Source: Gemella sanguinis ATCC 700632 (lineage in GTDB: Bacteria; Bacillota; Bacilli; Staphylococcales; Gemellaceae). From it: a DNA stretch of 64,000 nucleotides. The stretch is from contig NZ_JNJO01000005.1 of the NCBI RefSeq assembly GCF_000701685.1, positions 1 through 64,000 of the forward strand, given 5' to 3'. A program made the translations under genes and the position numbers. A model generated the notes under the pieces. The model made no database searches and was not told where the DNA came from. It saw nothing but the letters and a program-made list of their open reading frames with translations. Each line of letters opens with the position of its first letter. Position 1 is the stretch's first letter. Below are positions 56,812-64,000 of the stretch, piece by piece.

Positions 56812-58696
56812 CAATAATATTAGTATTGCAAAGAATCTGCAATCTAGTAAGAGAAAAAATACTCAATCTAAGCAACGAAATAATAAAAAAATAGATAAGA
56901 ATAAAAACACAAAAGTAGTTGCTAAGAAAAAAGCTAATGAGAGAGTAATTACTAAACAGTCTGAAATAAAGAATATAAAAAGTAATAAAAAAGATTCAAA
57001 CTCAATAATAAATTCTAAAGAAAATAGAAGTAAAAAAAATATAGCAAAAATTCGTATTACACCATTAGGTGGTGTTGAAGAAGTCGCAAAAAACATGTAT
57101 ATGGTTGAAATAGCTGATGAAATATTTGTTTTAGATGCTGGTCTAATGTTCCCTGAGACGGAGATGATCGGTATTGACGCCGTAATTCCTGATATAAGTT
57201 ACCTTGTGCGTAACAAACAAAAAGTAAAAGGTATTTTTCTATCAAATGGACATGTTAGTTCTATGGGGGCAATACCTTATATAATTGATAAATTAAAATG
57301 TCCTGTTTATGGTTCAAAACTAACTATTGACTTATTAAAAAATCATTTGAAACATTTAGGAATAAAACGTAGAATTAAGTTCTACTATGTAAAAGAAAAT
57401 AACAAGTATGAATTTAATAATGCTAATGTTACATTTTTCAAAACTACATATTCAATGCCCGATTCGTTAGGAATATGTATTGAAACTAGTCAAGGGAATA
57501 TTGTTTACACAGGTGAATTTAAATTCGATCAATCAGTAAGTAAAGAATACAAATCAGATATTGTTAAAATAAGTACGTTGGGACAAAAAGGTGTTTTAGC
57601 ATTACTGAGTGATTCTAGTAATGCAAATGTTAAAGGGTATAATGTACCAGAAAATGAGGCTGCAGAACAGATAGATAATGCTTTTTATAAAGCTAATAAA
57701 CGTATAATAGTAACTTGTTATGCATCTAACTTCCTTACTATTTCTCACATAGTGAAAGCTGCATTAACACAAAATAGAAAAATTCTATTATTAGGTGAGG
57801 CTATTCAAGATTCAATCAATACTGCTAGAGATATGAAATATTTAAATATAGAAGATGAGAATTTAATAAGTATTGAAAACTTGAAAGACTATCCTCAAAA
57901 TGAAATTTGTATTTTATCATCTGGTGATCAAGGTGAGCCGATTGAGGCTATGAAAAATATGGCTGAGAAAAAAATCAAGGGTATTCAAATTGATGAAGGG
58001 GATACTATTATGATTGCAGCAACTCCGTCACCTAATATGGAGGTCATGTTATTCCAAACACTAAATCTATTGGTGAAATTAGGTGCTCATGTTGTTACTG
58101 CATCTAAGAGACTTCATGCTGCGAGTCATGCTACTCGTGAAGAGTTGAAGATGATGCTAAATATGCTTATGCCTAAACACTTTATTCCTGTTCAAGGTGA
58201 GTTTAGAAATCTAAGAAAACATGCAGAGATTGCTGAGGAGACAGGAGTTTCTAAAGAAAATATCCATATACTACAAAAAGGAACAACTTTAGAAATAAGT
58301 GGTAATAAAACAAAAACTATCCCTAATAATGTGCCTATAGGAAACGTACTTGTTGATGGGCGAGGAATTGGAGATGTAGAGGATAGTGTTCTAAAAGATA
58401 GAAAAGTACTGTCAAATGATGGAATATTTGTTACTTCATACGCTATAAGTAGAAAAGAAAAAACATTAGTAGGAAGACCATGTATACAAACAAAAGGTTT
58501 TGTATATGTTAAGAAAAGTGCAGAGCTTATAAAAGATGCAGAAGAAAAAGTTATTGATTATCTAGAAAATAATCCAATTAAAAATATAAGAGAGTGTGCT
58601 GCAGTAAAAGCAGAAATTAGAAATATGCTAGCAAGCTTATTATATGATAATACAAAGAGAAGACCTATTATTATTGTTAACTTTTCTTTAGTTTAA
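56801..58696 (+). CDS. rnjB: Ribonuclease J2-like protein with degenerate active site
   Basis: A 631-residue metallo-beta-lactamase/beta-CASP protein of the RNase J family. The usual catalytic motif HGHxDH is replaced by NGHVSS (in LSNGHVSSMGAIPY), the usual THSIPDS His by Tyr (TYSMPDS), and the late VHGEYR His by Gln (VQGEFR). Hydrolytic activity is therefore probably lost, and it likely acts as the J2 partner of an active RNase J1 encoded elsewhere. The first ~85 residues are a Lys/Asn-rich extension before IRITPLGGVEEVAKN. The C-terminal domain is intact. It overlaps rnhB by 11 bases. Confidence 0.88.
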   Translation: MDNNNNISIAKNLQSSKRKNTQSKQRNNKKIDKNKNTKVVAKKKANERVITKQSEIKNIKSNKKDSNSIINSKENRSKKNIAKIRITPLGGVEEVAKNMYMVEIADEIFVLDAGLMFPETEMIGIDAVIPDISYLVRNKQKVKGIFLSNGHVSSMGAIPYIIDKLKCPVYGSKLTIDLLKNHLKHLGIKRRIKFYYVKENNKYEFNNANVTFFKTTYSMPDSLGICIETSQGNIVYTGEFKFDQSVSKEYKSDIVKISTLGQKGVLALLSDSSNANVKGYNVPENEAAEQIDNAFYKANKRIIVTCYASNFLTISHIVKAALTQNRKILLLGEAIQDSINTARDMKYLNIEDENLISIENLKDYPQNEICILSSGDQGEPIEAMKNMAEKKIKGIQIDEGDTIMIAATPSPNMEVMLFQTLNLLVKLGAHVVTASKRLHAASHATREELKMMLNMLMPKHFIPVQGEFRNLRKHAEIAEETGVSKENIHILQKGTTLEISGNKTKTIPNNVPIGNVLVDGRGIGDVEDSVLKDRKVLSNDGIFVTSYAISRKEKTLVGRPCIQTKGFVYVKKSAELIKDAEEKVIDYLENNPIKNIRECAAVKAEIRNMLASLLYDNTKRRPIIIVNFSLV

Positions 58697-58765
58697 AGTA
58701 ATTTAGTAACTAAAATAGTTTAACAGTTTATATTTATGAATAATCTTTAAAGTAGATTATATTTG

Positions 58766-58822
58766 TGGGAGTAATTCAATATAATTGATTTCTATTGAAA
58801 TCATGATTTTGAATTGCTCCCA
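58766..58822. repeat. 57-bp nested hairpin between rnjB and dinB
   Basis: TGGGAGTAATTCAA (58766-58779) pairs with TTGAATTGCTCCCA (58809-58822; one G-T), enclosing a second hairpin TGATTTC-TATT-GAAATCA (58786-58103 is not meant; the inner arms are 58786-58792 and 58797-58803). No T run follows, so it is not a standard terminator. It might be an RNA element, a small palindromic repeat or an rnjB 3' processing site. Confidence 0.6.
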
Positions 58823-58855
58823 ATCTTAATATAAAATAAGTGGAGGTGAAGTGAT

Positions 58856-60067
58856 ATGTCTAGGGTTATAGCTCATATAGATATGAATTGTTTTTATGCT
58901 AGTGTCGAAGAAAAATATAATCCAGAATTACGAGGAAAACCGTTAGCTATAGCTGGAACAGTAAAAACTAGGCATGGTATAATAGTCACTTCTAATTATG
59001 AAGCAAGAAAATTAGGTATAAAAACAACAATGCGAGTTGGAGATGCAAGAAAGATTTGTCCAACTATAAAATTTCTTCAACCAGATATGGAAAAATATCA
59101 AAGAGAGTCTAAGTTGATTTTTGATTTAATAAGAGAATATACTGCTAAGGTTGAGGTAGTTTCAGTAGATGAAGCATATATTGATCTTAGTGAATTTGAA
59201 GAGCCGATAAAAGTAATAGCAACTATACAAAGAAGAATCTATAAACAACTAGGGATGCCATCTAGTGTTGGAGTTTCATTTAATAAATTTTTCGCTAAAA
59301 TGGGTTCTGATTTTAAAAAACCGTTAGGTTTTACTATTATTAATAAGAAGAATTATAAGACTATATTATGGAATATGGATATAGGTGAAATGCATGGTTG
59401 TGGAAAATCTGCAACAAAGAAATTAAAAAAAATGGGTATATCAACTATTGGAGATTTGGCAAATGCTAATGAAGTAGTATTACATAGTATATTAGGAATT
59501 CAAGGCTTACGATTAAAAAAATGTGCTAATGGTGAAGATAATAGAGAATTAAAATTTACTGTGGAACGAAAATCAATTGGTAATTCAAAAACTTTTTCAG
59601 AAGATTTGGTAGAAGAAATCGAGATAAAAAACCAACTAAAGAAATTAAGTGAAAAAGTTAGTAATAGGGCAAAATCAAGGAACTATGTAGGGAATAATAT
59701 CTCAATAGTTATTAGGTCTTCGGATTTTAAGAATATTACACGTTCGAAAAAGATATCCGAATATATTGATACCACTGATGATATATATAACAATGCGTTA
59801 GAGCTGGTTCTAGAAAATTATGATTTTACTTATCCAATAAGATTATTGGGGGTATCACTTAATGATATTAAGAAAAAAGATAACTTAAAAGTACAACTGG
59901 ATATTTTTGATAAAAAGAGTTATAAGAAAGAAGAAGAGTTTAGAAAATTATCAAAAAGATTGAAAATGGAATTTGGAGATAATATAATTACAGAATTTGA
60001 TAGTCTTGATGATAAAAAAGGTAAGACAATTATTACTACAAGTTTTAGCAAAGATTTTTTAGAATAA
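58856..60067 (+). CDS. dinB: DNA polymerase IV (Y family)
   Basis: A 403-residue translesion polymerase. Catalytic residues lie in AHIDMNCFYASVEE and VVSVDEAYIDLSEF; the steric region VTSNYEARKLGIKT follows. The C-terminal little-finger domain ends with QLDIFDKKSYKK, which contains a QLxxF-like clamp-binding motif (QLDIF). GTGGAGGTGA precedes the ATG. No LexA box is obvious upstream. Confidence 0.95.
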   Translation: MSRVIAHIDMNCFYASVEEKYNPELRGKPLAIAGTVKTRHGIIVTSNYEARKLGIKTTMRVGDARKICPTIKFLQPDMEKYQRESKLIFDLIREYTAKVEVVSVDEAYIDLSEFEEPIKVIATIQRRIYKQLGMPSSVGVSFNKFFAKMGSDFKKPLGFTIINKKNYKTILWNMDIGEMHGCGKSATKKLKKMGISTIGDLANANEVVLHSILGIQGLRLKKCANGEDNRELKFTVERKSIGNSKTFSEDLVEEIEIKNQLKKLSEKVSNRAKSRNYVGNNISIVIRSSDFKNITRSKKISEYIDTTDDIYNNALELVLENYDFTYPIRLLGVSLNDIKKKDNLKVQLDIFDKKSYKKEEEFRKLSKRLKMEFGDNIITEFDSLDDKKGKTIITTSFSKDFLE

Positions 60068-60092
60068 GAGTTTAATTAAGTAAGGAGATAAA

Positions 60093-60776
60093 ATGTTAGC
60101 AATCAATAAAAGATTAGAGTTAGTAGCAAGTTATGTGGAAAATAAAAGATTAGCAGATATAGGTAGTGATCATGCGTATTTACCTATTTTTTTAGCAAAA
60201 AAAGGAATAATAGATTTTGCTGTTGCAGGGGAGATAGTAGAAGGTCCACATAAGGTATCTATTAAAAATGTAAAAGAAGAAGGTTTATCTGATATTATAG
60301 AGTGTAGAAAAGCAGCTGGGTTAGATGCGATTACTTTAGAAGATAATATAGAGGTAATTACTATTTGTGGTATGGGTGGAAAATTAATTTCTGACATATT
60401 AGAAGATGGAAAAGATAAATTAATTAATAAACCCAATTTGATATTGCAACCAAATGTTGGTGAAAGCTTTGTTAGGGAAAAATTACAGCAATTAGGGTAT
60501 AATATTGTAGCAGAAAATATTATAGAAGAAGATGGTCATATTTATGAAATTATAGTTGCTAAAGTTGGAGAAATGAAGCTTACAGAAGAAGAAAAAGTCT
60601 TTGGCAAATATTTACTAAAAGAAAAAAATGATTTTTTTATTAAAAAACAGAAACTAGAACTGAATAAAATAGAATATATTTTATCACAACTGCAAAAAGC
60701 AAAAGAAATTCAACAAGATAAAGTTGAAGAATTAGAGAAAAGATATAAAGAAATACAAAATATAATTTCTGTGTAA
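60093..60776 (+). CDS. trmK: tRNA (adenine22-N1)-methyltransferase
   Basis: A 227-residue SAM-dependent methyltransferase with motif I LADIGSDHAYLPIFL, ITICGMGGKLISDIL as the TrmK signature, LQPNVGESFVREKL, and a C-terminal coiled coil (about 170-225). It methylates A22 in tRNA. It lies between dinB (25 bp) and the ThrE-type genes (19 bp). Confidence 0.93.
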   Translation: MLAINKRLELVASYVENKRLADIGSDHAYLPIFLAKKGIIDFAVAGEIVEGPHKVSIKNVKEEGLSDIIECRKAAGLDAITLEDNIEVITICGMGGKLISDILEDGKDKLINKPNLILQPNVGESFVREKLQQLGYNIVAENIIEEDGHIYEIIVAKVGEMKLTEEEKVFGKYLLKEKNDFFIKKQKLELNKIEYILSQLQKAKEIQQDKVEELEKRYKEIQNIISV

Positions 60777-60795
60777 AAAAGAAAAGGAGGAGATT

Positions 60796-61566
60796 ATGAT
60801 ACAAAGCTTACAAAACGAACAAGAAGCAAAAAAGCTATTATACTTGAGTGTGAAAATGGCTAAAAATATGCTTTCTTATGGTGCTGAAGTATATAGAGTA
60901 GAAGATACAATTAATAGAATATATAAATCTTTTGATAATATTAGAGCTGCTAATAGTCTGGTTACCTATAACTTTATAATAGTATCGTTTATTTATGATG
61001 ATACTACATATACAACAATGAGAAGAGTAGTTTTAGGAGATAGAAATCTTGAGAAAATTTCTCTAATAAATGACTTATCTAGAAAAATGGTTATGGGTGG
61101 TTGCTCTTTAGATTATGCTTTTAAAAAATTAAAAGAAATAAAAAATAAAGATAGATATTCTAATCTTGCGGTAGTATCATCTATGACATTATCTGCACCA
61201 TTTTTCGCTATAATGTTTGGTGGTACTTTTAAGGATAGTCTAATTGCATTTGCAGTAATGGCTATAGAAACATTGTTCTTATTAATTGCAGCAAAATTCA
61301 AAATTACTTACTTTTTAAGTAATTTTTTAGGTGCATTTATTGCAACAGTATTAGTAATGACATTGGCGAAATTAATTGTGATTCATAATCCATTTAGTAT
61401 TATTATTGTTAGCTTAATGCCACTTGTTCCAGGGGTTCAAATAACAAACTCGGTTCGAGATTTTATGGCTGGAGATTATTTATCAGGTATTATAGGTGCC
61501 CAAGCTGCAGTATTTGTTTCAACCGCTATAGCTATTGGCGTAGTATTAGGGTTAAAGATTGTTTAA
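60796..61566 (+). CDS. ThrE-type threonine/serine exporter, large subunit (PF06738)
   Basis: A 256-residue protein with a soluble N-terminal domain (KMAKNMLSYGAEVYRVEDTI) and five membrane helices from about residue 115. In Corynebacterium ThrE the two halves are one protein; here the second half is the next gene (9 bp gap). Export of threonine or serine is inferred from the family. AAGGAGGAG precedes the ATG. Confidence 0.9.
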   Translation: MIQSLQNEQEAKKLLYLSVKMAKNMLSYGAEVYRVEDTINRIYKSFDNIRAANSLVTYNFIIVSFIYDDTTYTTMRRVVLGDRNLEKISLINDLSRKMVMGGCSLDYAFKKLKEIKNKDRYSNLAVVSSMTLSAPFFAIMFGGTFKDSLIAFAVMAIETLFLLIAAKFKITYFLSNFLGAFIATVLVMTLAKLIVIHNPFSIIIVSLMPLVPGVQITNSVRDFMAGDYLSGIIGAQAAVFVSTAIAIGVVLGLKIV

Positions 61567-61575
61567 GGAGGAAAA

Positions 61576-62022
61576 ATGGAATATAATATAATAATTCAAT
61601 TTGTGGCAGGTTTTGTAGTTTCATTTGCCTTTGCTATATTTTTTAATGCTCCTAAAAAATCATTATTATCATGTGGTATAGTCGGTGCAGTAGGTTGGTT
61701 AGCGTATGTATTAACTAAATTAGTATCGGATGTTGTAGTAGGAAGTTTCGTAGGAGCGTTATGTGTTGGAATCTTATCTACTAGTGCTTCTAAACGATTA
61801 CGTATGCCTGCAACAATATTTATTTATACTGGTATTATTCCCTTAGTTCCTGGGTATGGAATGTATAATACTATGCAAAATATAGTTACAAAAAACTATA
61901 ATATTGCTTTAAAAGTTGGTTTAGAAACATTGCTTCAGGCGGGAGCTATAGCAATGGGAATTTTACTAGCATCAGTATTTTCAGATTCAATAAAAAGGGT
62001 AAAAATACAAAGAAGAAGATAA
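61576..62022 (+). CDS. ThrE-type threonine/serine exporter, small subunit (PF12821)
   Basis: A 148-residue protein with about five membrane helices. GAVGWLAYVLTKLVSDVVVG and FIYTGIIPLVPGYGMYNTMQ match the C-terminal half of ThrE. The Pro-Gly motif here parallels LMPLVPGVQITN in the larger partner. It starts 9 bp after that gene and has a basic C terminus (KRVKIQRRR). Confidence 0.9.
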   Translation: MEYNIIIQFVAGFVVSFAFAIFFNAPKKSLLSCGIVGAVGWLAYVLTKLVSDVVVGSFVGALCVGILSTSASKRLRMPATIFIYTGIIPLVPGYGMYNTMQNIVTKNYNIALKVGLETLLQAGAIAMGILLASVFSDSIKRVKIQRRR

Positions 62023-62023
62023 A

Positions 62024-62070
62024 AAATAATAGCTCTGAAAAACATATGAATAGAGCTATTATTTTTTTTA
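62024..62070 (+). terminator. Terminator after the ThrE pair
   Basis: AAATAATAGCTCT and AGAGCTATTATTT form a perfect 13-bp stem with a T run. Confidence 0.9.
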
Positions 62071-62109
62071 TGATAGAATTAGCTTAAAGATATAATTAGG
62101 AGGGCAATT

Positions 62110-62364
62110 ATGAAACCAATTTTATACTATGCAAAAGACTGTCCAGATACAAAACCATTCGTTGATAAATTAAATGAATTAGGGATTGTTTATGAAGAAG
62201 TAGAAGTATTTACGTCTTTAAAAGATTTAAAACAGTTTTTATTTGTAAGAGATACTTATAAAGTATTTGATAAGATTAAAGGGAATATGCAGATAGGAAT
62301 TCCTTGTTTAGTAGTAAGTGAATCTGAATGTATTTTAGATATAGATAAATTAAATGAATTATAA
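62110..62364 (+). CDS. Glutaredoxin-like protein (CPDT motif)
   Basis: An 84-residue thioredoxin-fold protein. The active-site region KDCPDTKPFVDKL has one Cys (C-x2-T, monothiol form), and GIPCLVVSE supplies the cis-Pro. The family is common in Firmicutes lacking glutathione, and its partner is not known. GGAGGGCAATT precedes the ATG. Confidence 0.82.
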   Translation: MKPILYYAKDCPDTKPFVDKLNELGIVYEEVEVFTSLKDLKQFLFVRDTYKVFDKIKGNMQIGIPCLVVSESECILDIDKLNEL

Positions 62365-62395
62365 AAAAGGATAATTTTAAAAATTATCCTTTTTT
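62363..62395. terminator. Bidirectional terminator before the wall-protein gene
   Basis: AAAAAAGGATAATTT and AAATTATCCTTTTTT form a perfect stem with A and T tracts on both sides, serving converging genes. The first base pair overlaps the glutaredoxin-like stop. Confidence 0.88.
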
Positions 62396-62404
62396 GATTT
62401 TTTA

Positions 62405-64000
62405 TTAATCTTGATTTTGTTTTCTTCTTAACGCAGCACCTGCAAGTGTAAGTAAACCTAATCCTGCTAACGCAGAATTTGTACTAGTTTCACCAGTATT
62501 TGGTAAATGTTTAGCTTTAACTTTGTTAGGTTTTACAGGTTTGTTTGGTTTGTTTGGTTTGTTTGGTTTGTTTGGTTTATTTGGTGGAGTTACTGGAGGT
62601 GTTTGTGGTGTTGTTTTTTCAACTTCAATAACATTCTCATGCCATTTTATTTCTGGTTTTGTTGGCTCCACTGGTTTATTTGGAACTTCTACAACTTTAG
62701 GAGTTGGAGGAGTAGGTTTAGTTGGTTCTGTTGGTGCAACTGGAGGAGTAGGTTTAGTTGGTTCTACTGGTTCTTTTCCAGGTTTTTGTGGAAGACCAAC
62801 TTGTGAGTTTATTGCAAACCAATAAACTGTAGGTTGTCCAGAAGCATTTGCTCCGTTAGCAGTAAATACTAAATGACCATCAGTCATTTTTAATCCGGCA
62901 CCACCATAGTATAAGTATTTAGAATTTGGATTATCCCATCCTTCTAATGTAGAAGAAGACTCACCATTGAAAACAGAACCATGTTCAATATATTGGTTAT
63001 CTTTAAGTGAAGTTACTTCTTTAGTGTTAGCATCATAAGTTACACTTGAATTTGGAATTGGAATAAATTTATTATTACCAACATTAACAAATTCTTGGTG
63101 TTCAATGTTTTCGAATTTTTTCTTAGGAGTAAATGTAATTTCTCCTGTGATTGAATTAATAGAATATGTACCAATTACATCATCTTTATCTTCGAATTTA
63201 TATTCTTCAGTTCCGATAGAGTGTCCGTTACCTCCTCCAGAAGCGTTCACTGAAGTAGCTGATGTTACTGATTCTTCGCTAACAGCAAATTCACTACCAT
63301 TCCATGTTGCTTTTTGAGTAACTACTTTTAGAGGGTTATCTGCAGAGATATTAACAGTTACTCCTGATCCAAAGTTTGCAGTTCCTGATTTTGTAACTAC
63401 AGCATTATTTTCAATACTCATTGAAGAACCGTCTGCATAAGGATTCCACGTACCACGTACAATATTTCCATTTGTATCTTTAGCTTCAACTGTTAATTCT
63501 CTTGGTTTATCACCGCTGTCTACATAAGAAGCACCAGTCCAGTGGTTAAGTGAGTTTAAAGCAACAATAGCATTATATTTTTGAAGGTCAAATTTATTCC
63601 CGGCATTATCATAAAACTCAACATCAACTGCTACTTTAACAGGTTTATCTTTATCTGTAGAAGCACCGACAGTTAGTGTTACAGTTGGATCGTTATTAAC
63701 TGCAGCGATTCCTTTTCCATCATTAGAAGGCAGGCTAAGTATTTCATAGCGGTAAATAACTCTTGTTATATCATTTTTAGATTTATCTTTTTCATTCATA
63801 TGAGATTGGTTTAATCCATCATAAGTTACAACGAATTTATCACCTTCTTTAATTTGAACGTATTCAACTTCATTATTAGCCCATGGACTTGTAGAAACTA
63901 TATCGTCACTAGTTAATTTATTAGAGTCGTATTGAGCTACGTTACTTGTGTTTAATCTAGCTTGAGCTTCACGAGTTAAATATGTGCTTATTCCATCAAT
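62405..64000 (-). CDS. LPXTG wall-anchored protein with antigen I/II-like (GbpC) domain, 5' end outside window
   Basis: The frame is open from the window end, so the N terminus is missing; 531 residues are visible. The first ~370 resemble the V region (glucan-binding protein C domain) of streptococcal antigen I/II: WANNEVEYVQIKEGDKFVVT, ITRVIYRYEIL, VDVEFYDNAGNKFDL and YYGGAGLKM. Next come a Pro-rich stalk (EPTKPTPP units), five NKP-type units and the sortase signal LPNTGETSTNS, a hydrophobic helix and RRKQNQD. Adhesion to host or salivary glycoprotein is inferred from the family. An internal Met at 63799 is not the real start. Confidence 0.9.
   Translation of the reverse strand: MDGISTYLTREAQARLNTSNVAQYDSNKLTSDDIVSTSPWANNEVEYVQIKEGDKFVVTYDGLNQSHMNEKDKSKNDITRVIYRYEILSLPSNDGKGIAAVNNDPTVTLTVGASTDKDKPVKVAVDVEFYDNAGNKFDLQKYNAIVALNSLNHWTGASYVDSGDKPRELTVEAKDTNGNIVRGTWNPYADGSSMSIENNAVVTKSGTANFGSGVTVNISADNPLKVVTQKATWNGSEFAVSEESVTSATSVNASGGGNGHSIGTEEYKFEDKDDVIGTYSINSITGEITFTPKKKFENIEHQEFVNVGNNKFIPIPNSSVTYDANTKEVTSLKDNQYIEHGSVFNGESSSTLEGWDNPNSKYLYYGGAGLKMTDGHLVFTANGANASGQPTVYWFAINSQVGLPQKPGKEPVEPTKPTPPVAPTEPTKPTPPTPKVVEVPNKPVEPTKPEIKWHENVIEVEKTTPQTPPVTPPNKPNKPNKPNKPNKPVKPNKVKAKHLPNTGETSTNSALAGLGLLTLAGAALRRKQNQD
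62538..62582. repeat. Five 9-bp tandem repeats in the wall-protein stalk
   Basis: Four exact GGTTTGTTT units and one GGTTTATTT, encoding Asn-Lys-Pro on the minus strand. Repeats of three codons can change in number without shifting the frame, so the stalk length may vary. Confidence 0.92.

Noticed and set aside
62507-62825. Rightward frames rich in Trp/Phe/Gly/Cys over the wall-protein gene
   Set aside because: They are antisense readings of the Pro/Lys repeats, lack ribosome sites and lie opposite a clear LPXTG gene.

Overview
The window is AT-rich Gram-positive (Firmicute) chromosome, densely coding, with strong AGGAGG ribosome binding sites, consensus sigma-A promoters and hairpin terminators between most convergent genes. 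Several features fit a commensal coccus of the Gemella/Streptococcus/Staphylococcus neighbourhood: a YSIRK-type adhesin with SSURE repeats, an antigen I/II-like LPNTG protein, a SaeRS-like two-component system, RNase J2, a zinc-free ribosomal protein L32 and T-box leaders. Gemella is my best guess; this is an inference, as no rRNA gene is present.

Layout. 1-5 kb: methionine synthesis (metE and a YitJ-type bifunctional enzyme) on the minus strand behind two tandem methionine T-boxes. 5-9.1 kb: a sortase-anchored SSURE-repeat adhesin with an unusual methionine-rich stalk, then a SaeRS-like two-component system. 9.3-10.4 kb: a CstR-type persulfide sensor and two single-domain rhodaneses with a perfect inverted-repeat operator. 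10.5-13.5 kb: yhaM, an unknown membrane-anchored protein and an LD-carboxypeptidase. 13.5-16.2 kb: a beta-hydroxyacid dehydrogenase, menA, yceD-rpmF. 16.2-22.6 kb: a divergent threonine cluster (thrC-thrB-asd leftward, hom and aspartate kinase rightward). 22.6-30.4 kb: housekeeping genes (azoreductase, YigZ, LCP ligase, mutM, YitT, rnmV-rsmA, MazG-like, MFS). 30.8-33.9 kb: a tryptophan-type ABC importer behind what looks like a leader-peptide attenuator. 34-39 kb: a second two-component system with a PepSY protein, a DUF819 protein and two unknown membrane proteins. 39.2-46.5 kb: upp and the F1Fo ATP synthase operon. 46.6-62.4 kb: CNNM-type protein, purR-glmU, YtoI-like, nrnA, metNI with its own T-box, rbgA-rnhB-rnjB, dinB, trmK, split ThrE exporter, glutaredoxin-like. 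The last 1.6 kb is the 3' part of an antigen I/II-like wall protein that runs off the window.

Amino-acid supply is the main theme. Aspartate is taken to threonine by lysC-type kinase, asd, hom, thrB and thrC; homoserine also feeds methionine, made by MetE with methyl groups from the YitJ reductase domain, or imported by MetNI. The ThrE pair could export surplus threonine. Methionine genes are under T-boxes with ATG specifiers. The tryptophan-type importer instead appears to be controlled by ribosome stalling on a short leader ORF with one Trp codon near its end. That leader is the strongest candidate for something undescribed: its pairing segments fit a complete attenuation switch.
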